Source: an uncultured Parabacteroides sp.
GTDB lineage: Bacteria > Bacteroidota > Bacteroidia > Bacteroidales > Tannerellaceae
Direction of reading: 5' to 3'
Assembly (NCBI GenBank): GCA_944325345.1
Contig: CALUZV010000022.1
Location: 1-62,188 of the forward strand
DNA length: 62,188 nucleotides
Shown: positions 36,633 through 45,383 of the stretch, in pieces
How the letters are laid out: every line of letters begins with the position of its first letter
Numbering within the stretch: the first letter of the stretch is position 1
Position numbers and translations under genes: made by a program
Notes under the pieces: generated by a model
Told to the model about the DNA's origin: nothing
The model's input: the letters and a program-made list of their open reading frames with translations, nothing else
Databases searched by the model: none

Positions 36633-39602
36633 ATGAGCGGAATTCCTAATTTAAAAGACTTAGTGTTCAGAGATACGCCCTTCGCAAATCTGATGAACAA
36701 AAGAATTTACAACGTCCTTCTTATCGCCACCAAGTACGACGCCTTCATGCTCGAAGACGACGGCAGAGTAGATGAAAAAATCTTCAACGAGTACACTGCG
36801 CTCAATTTGAGCTATCCCCCGCGCTTCACCCAAGTAACAACCGAGGATGAAGCCTTGGCCGAACTCGAAAATCGCAATTTCGAGCTCATCATCTGTATGC
36901 CCAATATGGACCATCGCGATATTTTTGCTACCGCAAAAGAAATCAAGCTCCGCTATCCCAGCATCCCTATTGTCGTCCTCACTCCCTTCTCGAAGGAGGT
37001 CTCCAAGCGCGTGGCGAACGAGGACCTCAGCGCCATCGACTACGTTTTCTGCTGGTTAGGCAATTCCGAACTCCTCCTCGCCATCATCAAGCTTATCGAG
37101 GACAAGATGAATGCCCCGCAGGACGTCGCCAGCGTCGGCGTACAGATTATCCTCCTCGTCGAGGACTCCGTCCGCTTCTATTCGTCCGCGCTCCCGCACC
37201 TCTACAAGTTCGTTTTGGAGCAAAGCCAGGAGTTCTCGAAGGAAGCCCTCAACGAGCACTTGCAAAAGCTCCGTATGCGTGGCCGCCCCAAGATTAAATT
37301 GGCCAGGACGTACGAGGAAGCTATCCGCATCCTCGAGCAATACAAGGAAAACATACTGGGCGTAGTCTCCGACATGAGCTTCATGCGCGCGGGAGAGAAG
37401 GATCCGATGGCCGGCTACCGTCTTGGCCAGTATATAAACTCGAGCGGCTCCATCATCCCCCTCATCCTCGAGTCTTCGGAGGCCGATAACATCCGTTTCG
37501 CCAACGAATTGGGCGCGTCATTCATCGACAAGAACTCCAAGAGCTATCCGCAGGACTTGAGGGAGAAAATCACCGACCGCTTCGGCTTCGGCGACTTCGT
37601 CATACTCAATCCCAAGACCCGCGAGGAGATTATGCGCATCACCGACCTCAAGGACCTCCAGCGCAAGATCTTCCAAATCCCCGACGACTCGCTGGCCTAC
37701 CACCTCTCGCGCAACCATTTCTCGCGTTTCTTCTATTCCCGCGCGATTTTTCCCCCCGCCGAAGTCCTCAAACACGTCGATGTCTCTGACTATCACGATA
37801 TGGACGAGGCGCGCAAGCTCATCTTCGACCTCATCGTCCAATACCGCAAAATGAAGAATTCCGGCGTCGTCGCCATCTATAAAAAGGACAGATTCGACGA
37901 GTACAGCAACTTTGCCCGCATCGGAAACGGCTCCTTGGGGGGGAAGGGACGTGGCCTCGCCTTCATCGGCGCCATGATAAAGCGTTACCCCAAGCTCGAC
38001 CAGGACAATTTCCACGTAACGATTCCGAAGACGGTCGTCATCTGCACCGATATCTTCGACGAGTTCATGGAGACGAACGAACTCTATTCCATAGCATTAA
38101 CAGACATCGAGGACGCCGAGATTCTCCGCTATTTCCTCCGTGCCAGCCTCCCCACGCGCCTTATCGAGGACCTCATGGCGTTTTTGGACGTAGTGAAAAG
38201 CCCAATCGCCATCCGCTCCTCCAGTTTGCTCGAGGACTCACACTATCAGCCCTTTGCCGGCATCTATTCAACGTATATGGTACCCAAAATCGACGAAAAA
38301 TACGAGATGCTGCGCACGGTCAGCGATGCTATCAAGGCTGTTTACGCCTCCGTCTTCTATCGCGACAGCAAGGCGTATATGACTGCCACGTCGAACCTTA
38401 TCGATCAGGAGAAGATGGCGGTCGTTTTGCAGGAAGTAGTCGGAAACCGCTATGGCACCCACTTTTATCCGACGATTTCGGGCGTCGCCCGCTCCCTCAA
38501 CTTCTATCCTATCGGGAATGAGAAGGCGGAGGATGGTATAGCCAACATCGCCCTCGGCTTGGGGAAGTATATCGTCGATGGCGGCGTAACCCTTCGTTTC
38601 TCCCCGCGCCATGCCCACAATATCCTCCAGCTCAGTACGATGGATTTAGCCTTGCGCGAGACCCAGACCCGCTTCTATGCGCTCGATTTGGAGAATATGG
38701 CAGAACGTTTCGAGCCTGATGACGCCTTCAACCTCCTCCGCCTGAACCTGAAGAACGCCGATGCCGACGGATCGCTGCGGTTCATAGTCTCGACCTACGA
38801 CCCTTACGATCAGATTATTCGCGAGGGCTACTACCCCGGCGGCCGAAAAATACTTTCCTTCGCCAACCTGCTCCAGCACGATGTCCTTCCGCTCGCATCC
38901 ACACTCGACGAGCTGCTGAAAATCGGTCAAGAGGAGATGGGGCGCCCGATCGAGATCGAATTCGCCGTCAATATCGACGCGAAGGACCCGCATCAAGGCA
39001 TATTTTACATGCTACAGATTCGTCCCATCGTGGACAACAAGGAAGTCATGGAGGAAGACCTGACGCAAATCCGTCCGGAGGAGACCGTCCTCTCTTCCAC
39101 AAGTGTCCTTGGGCATGGCATCATGAACGACGTCTGCGACGTAGTTTACGTCAAGAGCGAGGCCTTCAACTCGGCCAATAACCAGTTGATAGCCTACGAC
39201 ATCGACCGCATCAACCGTAAATTCACGGAGAGGGGCGAGAGCTACGTCCTCGTCGGCCCGGGACGTTGGGGAAGCAGCGACCCCTGGCTCGGAATCCCGG
39301 TGAAATGGCCGCATATCAGCAATGCGCGCGTCATCGTCGAATGCGGACTCGAAAACTACCGCATCGACCCCAGCCAGGGTACGCATTTCTTCCAAAACTT
39401 GACTTCCTTCGGGGTGGGATATTTCACGATAAATCCTTTCAAGGGCGATGGCTGGTTCGATGAAGCCTATCTCGACGGAATCGAAGCTGTCGAAGAGACC
39501 GAATTTCTCCGCCACGTCCGCACCAAAGCCCCGATGGTCATCAAAATGGACGGAAAACGCAGCCTCGGAGTAGTTTTGAAGCCAAATATTTGCAAAGAAT
39601 AA
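36633..39602 (+). CDS. Receiver-like domains fused to a PEP synthase/PPDK ATP-binding domain
   Basis: A 989-residue cytoplasmic protein. ATG 36633 is chosen; a TTG 72 bp upstream opens the frame earlier. Residues about 20-160 and 190-330 look like two response-regulator receiver folds; the first lacks a clear phospho-acceptor Asp (ELIICMPNMD), the second has VVSDMSFMR. From about 430 on it is the pyruvate/PEP-binding ATP-grasp domain (PIAIRSSSLLEDSHYQPFAGIYSTYMVP). The phosphohistidine and TIM-barrel domains of true PEP synthase are absent. Often annotated as PEP synthase in Bacteroidales; actual activity is uncertain. Confidence 0.8.
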   Translation: MSGIPNLKDLVFRDTPFANLMNKRIYNVLLIATKYDAFMLEDDGRVDEKIFNEYTALNLSYPPRFTQVTTEDEALAELENRNFELIICMPNMDHRDIFATAKEIKLRYPSIPIVVLTPFSKEVSKRVANEDLSAIDYVFCWLGNSELLLAIIKLIEDKMNAPQDVASVGVQIILLVEDSVRFYSSALPHLYKFVLEQSQEFSKEALNEHLQKLRMRGRPKIKLARTYEEAIRILEQYKENILGVVSDMSFMRAGEKDPMAGYRLGQYINSSGSIIPLILESSEADNIRFANELGASFIDKNSKSYPQDLREKITDRFGFGDFVILNPKTREEIMRITDLKDLQRKIFQIPDDSLAYHLSRNHFSRFFYSRAIFPPAEVLKHVDVSDYHDMDEARKLIFDLIVQYRKMKNSGVVAIYKKDRFDEYSNFARIGNGSLGGKGRGLAFIGAMIKRYPKLDQDNFHVTIPKTVVICTDIFDEFMETNELYSIALTDIEDAEILRYFLRASLPTRLIEDLMAFLDVVKSPIAIRSSSLLEDSHYQPFAGIYSTYMVPKIDEKYEMLRTVSDAIKAVYASVFYRDSKAYMTATSNLIDQEKMAVVLQEVVGNRYGTHFYPTISGVARSLNFYPIGNEKAEDGIANIALGLGKYIVDGGVTLRFSPRHAHNILQLSTMDLALRETQTRFYALDLENMAERFEPDDAFNLLRLNLKNADADGSLRFIVSTYDPYDQIIREGYYPGGRKILSFANLLQHDVLPLASTLDELLKIGQEEMGRPIEIEFAVNIDAKDPHQGIFYMLQIRPIVDNKEVMEEDLTQIRPEETVLSSTSVLGHGIMNDVCDVVYVKSEAFNSANNQLIAYDIDRINRKFTERGESYVLVGPGRWGSSDPWLGIPVKWPHISNARVIVECGLENYRIDPSQGTHFFQNLTSFGVGYFTINPFKGDGWFDEAYLDGIEAVEETEFLRHVRTKAPMVIKMDGKRSLGVVLKPNICKE

Positions 39603-39654
39603 AAATCGGTTATATATTTGCGGCAAATCTTCACGATTTGTCAAGAATAATACA

Positions 39655-39719
39655 AAACCGCCGACTATGAGGTCCGATTCTTGGAAATCGTTATCCTCAT
39701 AGCCGGCGGTTTTTTTTTA
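39655..39719 (+). terminator. Strong terminator after the PEP-synthase-like gene
   Basis: AAACCGCCGACTATGAGG (39655-39672) pairs, with one mismatch, with CCTCATAGCCGGCGGTTT, followed by nine T. Confidence 0.9.
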
Positions 39720-39723
39720 TTTC

Positions 39724-39904
39724 CGGTATTTCGTTAAGGTTCTTTATGGACTCAGCCCGTTACTGTTTCCTAGCGTTAAATTCAGGGTGGGAATTGTTTA
39801 AGAAGGTTTCCTAGAGTTAAATCCCATTATGATCTCGAGCCTCGAAGGTTTCCTAGAGTTAAAAACAGGGTGGGAAAAGTCCGTTACTGTTTCCTAGAGT
39901 TAAA
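39724..39904. repeat. Array G: 41/42-bp direct repeats upstream of DUF6261
   Basis: GTTTCCTAGAGTTAAA (one copy with C for A at the tenth base) recurs at 39765, 39806, 39848 and 39889, steps of 41, 42 and 41; a degraded unit starts at 39724. The spacers of units one and three share CAGGGTGGGAA, so there is also an alternation. The core is less palindromic than in the other arrays. It ends 84 bp before the DUF6261 start. Together with the terminator it accounts for the 386-bp gap. Confidence 0.83.
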
Positions 39905-39988
39905 ATCACACTTGTTCTCAGTTCGTCGCCGTGGAAACAGAGAAAAACAAGACAAATTTTAAAGTGAAACTATAAATACAGACAGATT

Positions 39989-41053
39989 ATGAAAAAGACA
40001 AAAACAAAAGTTACGGATCAAATCCAAAGATTCCAGTTGCGGTCGATGTCAAACTCGCTTTACTGGCAGTTCATGAAAGACTCGGATTATGAATTCAATC
40101 GCGTCGGGTTAAAGGCGCTGCGCATCAGCAAAGTGTACGAAAGATACAAGGAGGGGTTAAAGCTGATGGGCGATACCTTCGCGGCGCAGCGGGTTAATAA
40201 TCTGACGGTTATAATGGATGAAAAAGACCGCCTGCGCCTCAGGGAATATCGTCGTTTCCGTCTTCACGTCCTCGCCGAGAAGATGAGCAACGACGAGACG
40301 GACTTGGAAAATGCGAGGAAACTGATTAACAAAATCGATGCCTACGGGACAATGTCGAAGTATGGCTGCGCCGTGCGTTCGGCCAACATGACGGACTTGA
40401 CAGATGATATGGGCGTCGCCCCTTACAAGGATTGGGTGGCGCATTTCGGTCTGACTGACAACGTCGCGAAGATGAAGGCGGCAAACGATGCCTTCATCGA
40501 GGTCTCTCGCGAGCGGATGCAGGAGGACCGCGATGATTCGCCTACCTACAAGGAGGCGAGGAAGGTGATGGACAAGGCGTTCAACGATGTCGTCGAGGTA
40601 ATTAACTCGCAGAGCAGGCTGCAAAGCCTTGCCGACGAGGAAACCGAAGGCGAGGAAGAACCGGACCTGCCCTCTGTCCAGAGCAGAAACGTGGATAATG
40701 ACCCGATCCGGGATATTATCCTCTCTATAAATGCCATTATCAAGACGTACAAGACCAAAGTCGCCCAATCGGGCAGCGACAAGCCGAAGGACAAAAACAC
40801 CTCCGACAAGCCGAATAATTCGACGGACAAAGATAAGGAAGAAAACAAGAAACCGGAAACGAATACCGATAATAATACCTCCAATACCCAAAAACCGGAG
40901 GAAAACACGGGTGGCAACACCTCCGAGACCGACAAACCGACTACCGACACGGGCAACACCGGCTCCGAAACCGACAAACCGGAGGGCGAGCAACCCGAGG
41001 AAGGCTCTGAAGACCAGAAACCAACCGAGGACGACCGCCCCGTAGTTCAATAA
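39989..41053 (+). CDS. DUF6261 family protein with acidic low-complexity tail
   Basis: A 354-residue protein without signal peptide. Residues 1 to about 250 are helical and charged, resembling the DUF6261 family of Bacteroidales, whose function is unknown. Residues about 260-354 are a low-complexity tail of Lys, Pro, Glu, Thr, Asn and Asp (repeats like ETDKP and PEENTGGNTSE). A second family member lies at 59188-59922 without the tail. Array G lies 84 bp upstream. A strong terminator follows. Function unrecognised. Confidence 0.7.
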   Translation: MKKTKTKVTDQIQRFQLRSMSNSLYWQFMKDSDYEFNRVGLKALRISKVYERYKEGLKLMGDTFAAQRVNNLTVIMDEKDRLRLREYRRFRLHVLAEKMSNDETDLENARKLINKIDAYGTMSKYGCAVRSANMTDLTDDMGVAPYKDWVAHFGLTDNVAKMKAANDAFIEVSRERMQEDRDDSPTYKEARKVMDKAFNDVVEVINSQSRLQSLADEETEGEEEPDLPSVQSRNVDNDPIRDIILSINAIIKTYKTKVAQSGSDKPKDKNTSDKPNNSTDKDKEENKKPETNTDNNTSNTQKPEENTGGNTSETDKPTTDTGNTGSETDKPEGEQPEEGSEDQKPTEDDRPVVQ

Positions 41054-41066
41054 CCTACGTAGCGGA

Positions 41067-41137
41067 GACGAAAGCAGGCCGGCGAGCTACTTCACCCCGA
41101 TGAGGGGCGGGTGGCTGCGCCGGCCTGCTTCGTTTTT
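41067..41137 (+). terminator. Terminator of the DUF6261 gene
   Basis: GACGAAAGCAGGCCGGCG (41067-41084) pairs with CGCCGGCCTGCTTCG, ending in TTTTT. An inner AGCTAC/GTGGCT arm extends the hairpin. Confidence 0.85.
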
Positions 41138-41172
41138 GCCGTAGCGGGAAAAATCGCCGTTCGGACGAGAGG

Positions 41173-41210
41173 GAAAAAAGATAGCCCCGCTGCTCACGCA
41201 GAAGGGCTAC
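41173..41210 (-). terminator. Terminator of valS
   Basis: On the minus strand GTAGCCC and GGGGCTATC form a stem around a TTCTGCGTGAGCAGC insert, which can itself pair, and are followed by TTTTTT. Confidence 0.72.
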
Positions 41211-41250
41211 CCAAATTGTCAAATTTTAATGAGTAAAAATAGTGAACAAA

Positions 41251-43878
41251 TTATTTTTTCAACGCTGCGATGCTCTCGCGGAGGGCAGCGATTTTTGTTT
41301 CTGCGTCGGCTTGTTTCTTCCGCTCCATCTCGATGACTGATGCCGGGGCTTTGCTGACGAACTTCTCGTTACCCAGTTTCTTCAGCACGCTTTGGAGGAA
41401 ACCTTCCTGATATTTCAAATCGTTTTCAAGTTTTTTCAGTTCTTCCTCGACGTTAATCAACGAACCCAGCGGTACGGCGTATTCTGTCGTGCCGACCAGG
41501 AATGCTGCGGCGCCTTCGGACTTGGCACTGACCTCGCTGATTGCGCTGAGGTTGCAAAGTTTGGCGATGACCGCGTTGATCTCTGCGACAGGATTTTTTC
41601 CGACAATTTCGAGCGCGAGCTGTTCCTTCTGCGGGATATTCCGCTGGAGACGGATGGTGCGGATGCCGCCAATCACCTCTTTCACCGTTTCAAAGCGGAC
41701 GAGCAATTCCGAATCGAACGTTTTGGCCTCGGGGACAAGCTGAACCATGAGGCTTTCGCCCGGATTGCGGTCGGCCAGATGCTGCCAAAGTTCTTCCGTG
41801 ATGAAAGGCATGAAAGGATGGAGCAGGCGGAGCAGACAATCGAAGAATGAGAGCGTTTGCTCATAAGTCTTCTTGTCTATCGGCGAACCGAAGGCCGGCT
41901 TGACCATTTCCAGGTACCATCCCGAAAATTCGTCCCAGAAGAGCTTGTAAACCAACATCAATGCCTCGCTGAGGCGATACTTGCCGAAGAGGTCGTCCAG
42001 TTCCGCGATGGTTTTATCCAAAGTCGCCTGGAACCAAGCTGTGGCGACGCGGGAGCACTCGGGCTGCTCGGCCTCGGCACTTACGTTCCAGCCTTTTACC
42101 AGTCGGAACGCATTCCAAATCTTATTGTTGAAGTTTCGACCCTGTTCGCACAAGGCTTCATCAAACAATATATCGTTGCCGGCAGGCGCGGCCAACATCA
42201 TGCCCATGCGTACCCCGTCGGCACCATACTTGTCGATAAGTTCGAGCGGGTCTGGCGAGTTGCCAAGAGACTTGGACATCTTGCGGCCGATTTTGTCGCG
42301 AACGATACCCGTAAAATACACATTCCGGAAAGGCATGTCGCCACGGTATTCATATCCGGCCATAATCATACGAGCAACCCAGAAGAAGATAATATCCGGA
42401 CCCGTAACCAGATCGCTTGTCGGATAGTAGTATTTAATCTCGTCGTTATCCGGATCCAAGATTCCGTTGAACAGCGAGATAGGCCACAGCCAAGAGGAGA
42501 ACCATGTATCCAGGCAATCCTCGTCCTGACGGAGGTCGGAAAGCTGCAAATCGGCATTTCCGGACTTCTCACGCGCCAGTTCCAACGCCTTTTCGGGCGT
42601 TTCGGCCACGACATAACCCCCGGCCGGGAGGAAATACGCCGGAATACGGTGGCCCCACCAAAGCTGACGGCTGATGCACCAGTCTTTGATATTTTCCAAC
42701 CAGTTTTTATAGGTATTCTTATATTTCGGGGGGAAGAACCGGAGTTGGTCATTCATGACCGGAGGCAAAGCCATATCTGCAAAGTGCTGCATCTTCAAGA
42801 ACCACTGCATCGAAAGTTTAGGCTCGATGGGGACATTTGTGCGTTCTGAGAATCCGACTTTATTCGTATAGGCTTCCACTTTCTCGAGCAGTCCGGCAGC
42901 CTGAAGGTCCTCTTCGATTTGTTTGCGGACATCGAAACGGTCCATGCCCACATAGAGACCTGCGGCTTCGGAAATCGTACCATTATCGTTGAAGATATCA
43001 ATCGACTGCAAATTATGCTTTTCACCCAGCATATAGTCATTGACATCGTGTGCCGGCGTAACTTTAAGGCAACCCGTACCAAACTCGATGTCCACATAGT
43101 CGTCTTCGATGACGGGGATGACACGGTTTACCAACGGCACGATGACTTTCTTGCCGCGCAACCATTGGTTCTTGGGGTCATTCGGGTTGATACACATGGC
43201 TGTATCCCCCATAATCGTTTCGGGGCGCGTAGTAGCCACGACCGCATAGCGGCCATCTTCGCCTTCAACTTTATAGCGGAGATAATACAATTTACTATGT
43301 TCTTCCTTGTAAATCACCTCTTCGTCGGAGAGGGCGGTCAATGCTTTCGGGTCCCAATTGACCATTCGCACCCCGCGATAGATCAAACCCTTGTTATAGA
43401 GATCGACAAAGACCCGGATAACGCTTGCGCTGCGCGTATCGTCCATCGTGAAGGCTGTACGATCCCAGTCGCACGACGCACCCAGTTTTCTCAACTGTTT
43501 GAGGATAATTCCTCCGTGCTCATCGGTCCAGGCCCAAGCATGTTTCAGGAACTCTTCGCGCGTAAGATCCGTCTTCTTGATACCTTCTTTGGCCAATTTG
43601 TTCACTACCTTAGCCTCCGTAGCAATAGACGCATGATCCGTGCCCGGAACCCAGCAGGCATTCTTGCCTTTCATTCTGGCACGGCGGACAAGGATATCCT
43701 GAATCGTGTTGTTAAGCATGTGTCCCATGTGAAGGACACCCGTAACATTAGGGGGAGGGATGACGACGGTGTAAGGTTCACGTCCGTCGGGTTTCGAACT
43801 AAATAATTTATGATCCAGCCAATACTGGTACCATTTCCCCTCTACATCTGCGGGATTATACTTACTTGCTAATTCCAT
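41251..43878 (-). CDS. valS: Valine--tRNA ligase
   Basis: An 875-residue class I aminoacyl-tRNA synthetase charging tRNA-Val. The HIGH-type motif reads [17 protein letters not shown] near residue 40 and the KMSKS motif is in [17 protein letters not shown]. The editing domain lies between, and a C-terminal coiled coil (about 810-875, rich in Lys/Glu) is the tRNA-binding arm. The length is standard. A TACTTTTGC promoter element precedes the gene. Two identical tRNA-Val genes lie 15 kb away in this window. Confidence 0.96.
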   Translation of the reverse strand: MELASKYNPADVEGKWYQYWLDHKLFSSKPDGREPYTVVIPPPNVTGVLHMGHMLNNTIQDILVRRARMKGKNACWVPGTDHASIATEAKVVNKLAKEGIKKTDLTREEFLKHAWAWTDEHGGIILKQLRKLGASCDWDRTAFTMDDTRSASVIRVFVDLYNKGLIYRGVRMVNWDPKALTALSDEEVIYKEEHSKLYYLRYKVEGEDGRYAVVATTRPETIMGDTAMCINPNDPKNQWLRGKKVIVPLVNRVIPVIEDDYVDIEFGTGCLKVTPAHDVNDYMLGEKHNLQSIDIFNDNGTISEAAGLYVGMDRFDVRKQIEEDLQAAGLLEKVEAYTNKVGFSERTNVPIEPKLSMQWFLKMQHFADMALPPVMNDQLRFFPPKYKNTYKNWLENIKDWCISRQLWWGHRIPAYFLPAGGYVVAETPEKALELAREKSGNADLQLSDLRQDEDCLDTWFSSWLWPISLFNGILDPDNDEIKYYYPTSDLVTGPDIIFFWVARMIMAGYEYRGDMPFRNVYFTGIVRDKIGRKMSKSLGNSPDPLELIDKYGADGVRMGMMLAAPAGNDILFDEALCEQGRNFNNKIWNAFRLVKGWNVSAEAEQPECSRVATAWFQATLDKTIAELDDLFGKYRLSEALMLVYKLFWDEFSGWYLEMVKPAFGSPIDKKTYEQTLSFFDCLLRLLHPFMPFITEELWQHLADRNPGESLMVQLVPEAKTFDSELLVRFETVKEVIGGIRTIRLQRNIPQKEQLALEIVGKNPVAEINAVIAKLCNLSAISEVSAKSEGAAAFLVGTTEYAVPLGSLINVEEELKKLENDLKYQEGFLQSVLKKLGNEKFVSKAPASVIEMERKKQADAETKIAALRESIAALKK

Positions 43879-43923
43879 TATATCTATTTTTTATGAATAA
43901 ACAAAAAAACTATGTTTGCGAGC

Positions 43924-43932
43924 GCAAAAGTA
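43924..43932 (-). promoter_or_regulatory. -7 promoter element of valS
   Basis: The minus strand reads TACTTTTGC about 46 bp upstream of the ATG at 43878. Confidence 0.55.
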
Positions 43933-44093
43933 CAAAATAAATCGGGGAAAGAAGCGGGAGAGCTTCAAAACTTGACTTTCAGAGTATAAAAGCCTGCGGA
44001 AACATACAATACGCGGGCGACACCAAGGGACCGGCGCCACCCGCGTGTGAAAAGAGAAAGTGTGTGTTCTATTTATGTGGAGAAGTTGGCATA

Positions 44094-45344
44094 TTATAAA
44101 GTCCAGCCGGCAGTCCAGTTGTTATCGGCCGATACGGCGCCTTTGTAAGGAGCAGCGTCGAAGAAAGCATCGTTAACTTCCGTACCCCCTTCAACCGTGC
44201 CGATATAGAGGTCGTCGAAAGAAAACTCCTGGTTTGTCAAGTTGCCTTCGCCCGTTGCGAAGTTATCATTCACGTAGATACCCTCTTTAGAGTCCAATTC
44301 GCCGCTGATAGCCACGAACTGCAGTTTGGAAGTATCCTCCAAGAGCGCATTCTCAGTCTCAGCCGTTTCGACAGTCAATGGCAACGCCTTTCCGGAGATG
44401 AGCGCATTGTAAAGCTCAACCTGCGTGCCGGCACGGAGACGGACGCCCTGTTTCTCACCACCATTCCCGATTAACGTAACATTTGCGAGGACGGGATGGG
44501 CTATCGGCTCGGCAGCGAAGTCGGTACCATTGTTGTCGCATTCCATCAAGCAGTCGCAATCATAGCCGAGGGTCGATTCAGCTTCCTGGTAAGCCACGAG
44601 GAATTGGCCCTTGCCATTCCAACCTTCCGTCCAATCGAAGGAGTCATCGCTACAGCTTGTAACCACCATGTGTTTCACGTTTACAGAGCCGCCGAAGAAC
44701 TCGAAACCATCGTCAGAACCTTTATAAGCCTGGAGATATTCCACTGTAGTTCCGTTTCCGACGCCATAGAAAGAAACACCATTAGCTTCATGTTCTTCAT
44801 CGAAGGCATAACCAGTGTACTCAAGACGGATATAACGCAATGTACCGGAATTGTCCGCGTCGTTATCTCCACCATAGCTTGCCGCGCCGATTTCAGAGCT
44901 GCCGACACCACCGGAAGCATTTGTATGCGCGTAACCACAGATGTGGAGGCCACCCCATGCGCCTGGTTCCTCACGATCGCAGGTCATGATGATTGGGTTC
45001 TCGGCCGAACCGTTGGCATTGATTTTGGCACCCTGCTCGATGAGAAGATAATCAACAACATCGTCATATTGAGCGACAATCTTAGTCCCTGCAGGGATTG
45101 TCAGAGTCGCACCGCTCTTGACATGGACACCACCGTTCAAAGTATAGGTCTGGCCAGCCTCGAGAGAGAGGTCTTCAGTGATTTCACCCTCCAAGACATA
45201 CTCGACAGGGTCTGGCGTAGGCTCAGGAGTAAGATTAGGGTCCGGAGTCGGTTCGTCGTCATCGCTACAAGCAGCGAAAGCCATCATACTAGCAACCATT
45301 GACATGGTTAAGAATTTCCAACTTACAGATTTCATACGTTTCAT
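44094..45344 (-). CDS. Surface lipoprotein paired with a TonB-dependent receptor
   Basis: A 416-residue lipoprotein with signal ending FAAC. Residues about 25-50 are an Asp/Pro/Thr linker. The body reads as a right-handed parallel beta-helix: LNGGVHVKSGATLTIPAGTKI, NPIIMTCDREEPGAWGGLHI, VEYLQAYKGSDDGFEFFGGSVNVKHMVV, VLANVTLIGNGG. Such proteins recur directly downstream of TonB-dependent receptors in Bacteroidetes. Here it follows the receptor gene after 39 bp and is surely co-transcribed. Its job is probably to bind the receptor's ligand at the surface; the ligand is not known. Confidence 0.82.
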   Translation of the reverse strand: MKRMKSVSWKFLTMSMVASMMAFAACSDDDEPTPDPNLTPEPTPDPVEYVLEGEITEDLSLEAGQTYTLNGGVHVKSGATLTIPAGTKIVAQYDDVVDYLLIEQGAKINANGSAENPIIMTCDREEPGAWGGLHICGYAHTNASGGVGSSEIGAASYGGDNDADNSGTLRYIRLEYTGYAFDEEHEANGVSFYGVGNGTTVEYLQAYKGSDDGFEFFGGSVNVKHMVVTSCSDDSFDWTEGWNGKGQFLVAYQEAESTLGYDCDCLMECDNNGTDFAAEPIAHPVLANVTLIGNGGEKQGVRLRAGTQVELYNALISGKALPLTVETAETENALLEDTSKLQFVAISGELDSKEGIYVNDNFATGEGNLTNQEFSFDDLYIGTVEGGTEVNDAFFDAAPYKGAVSADNNWTAGWTL

Positions 45345-45383
45345 GTTTTATAAGTGATTTATTAATTAGAATATATTCAAAGA

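Noticed and set aside
44010..44060. Terminator after the beta-helix lipoprotein gene
   Set aside because: CGCGGG...CCCGCG can form a hairpin on the minus strand, but no T-run follows, so I left it out of the feature list.
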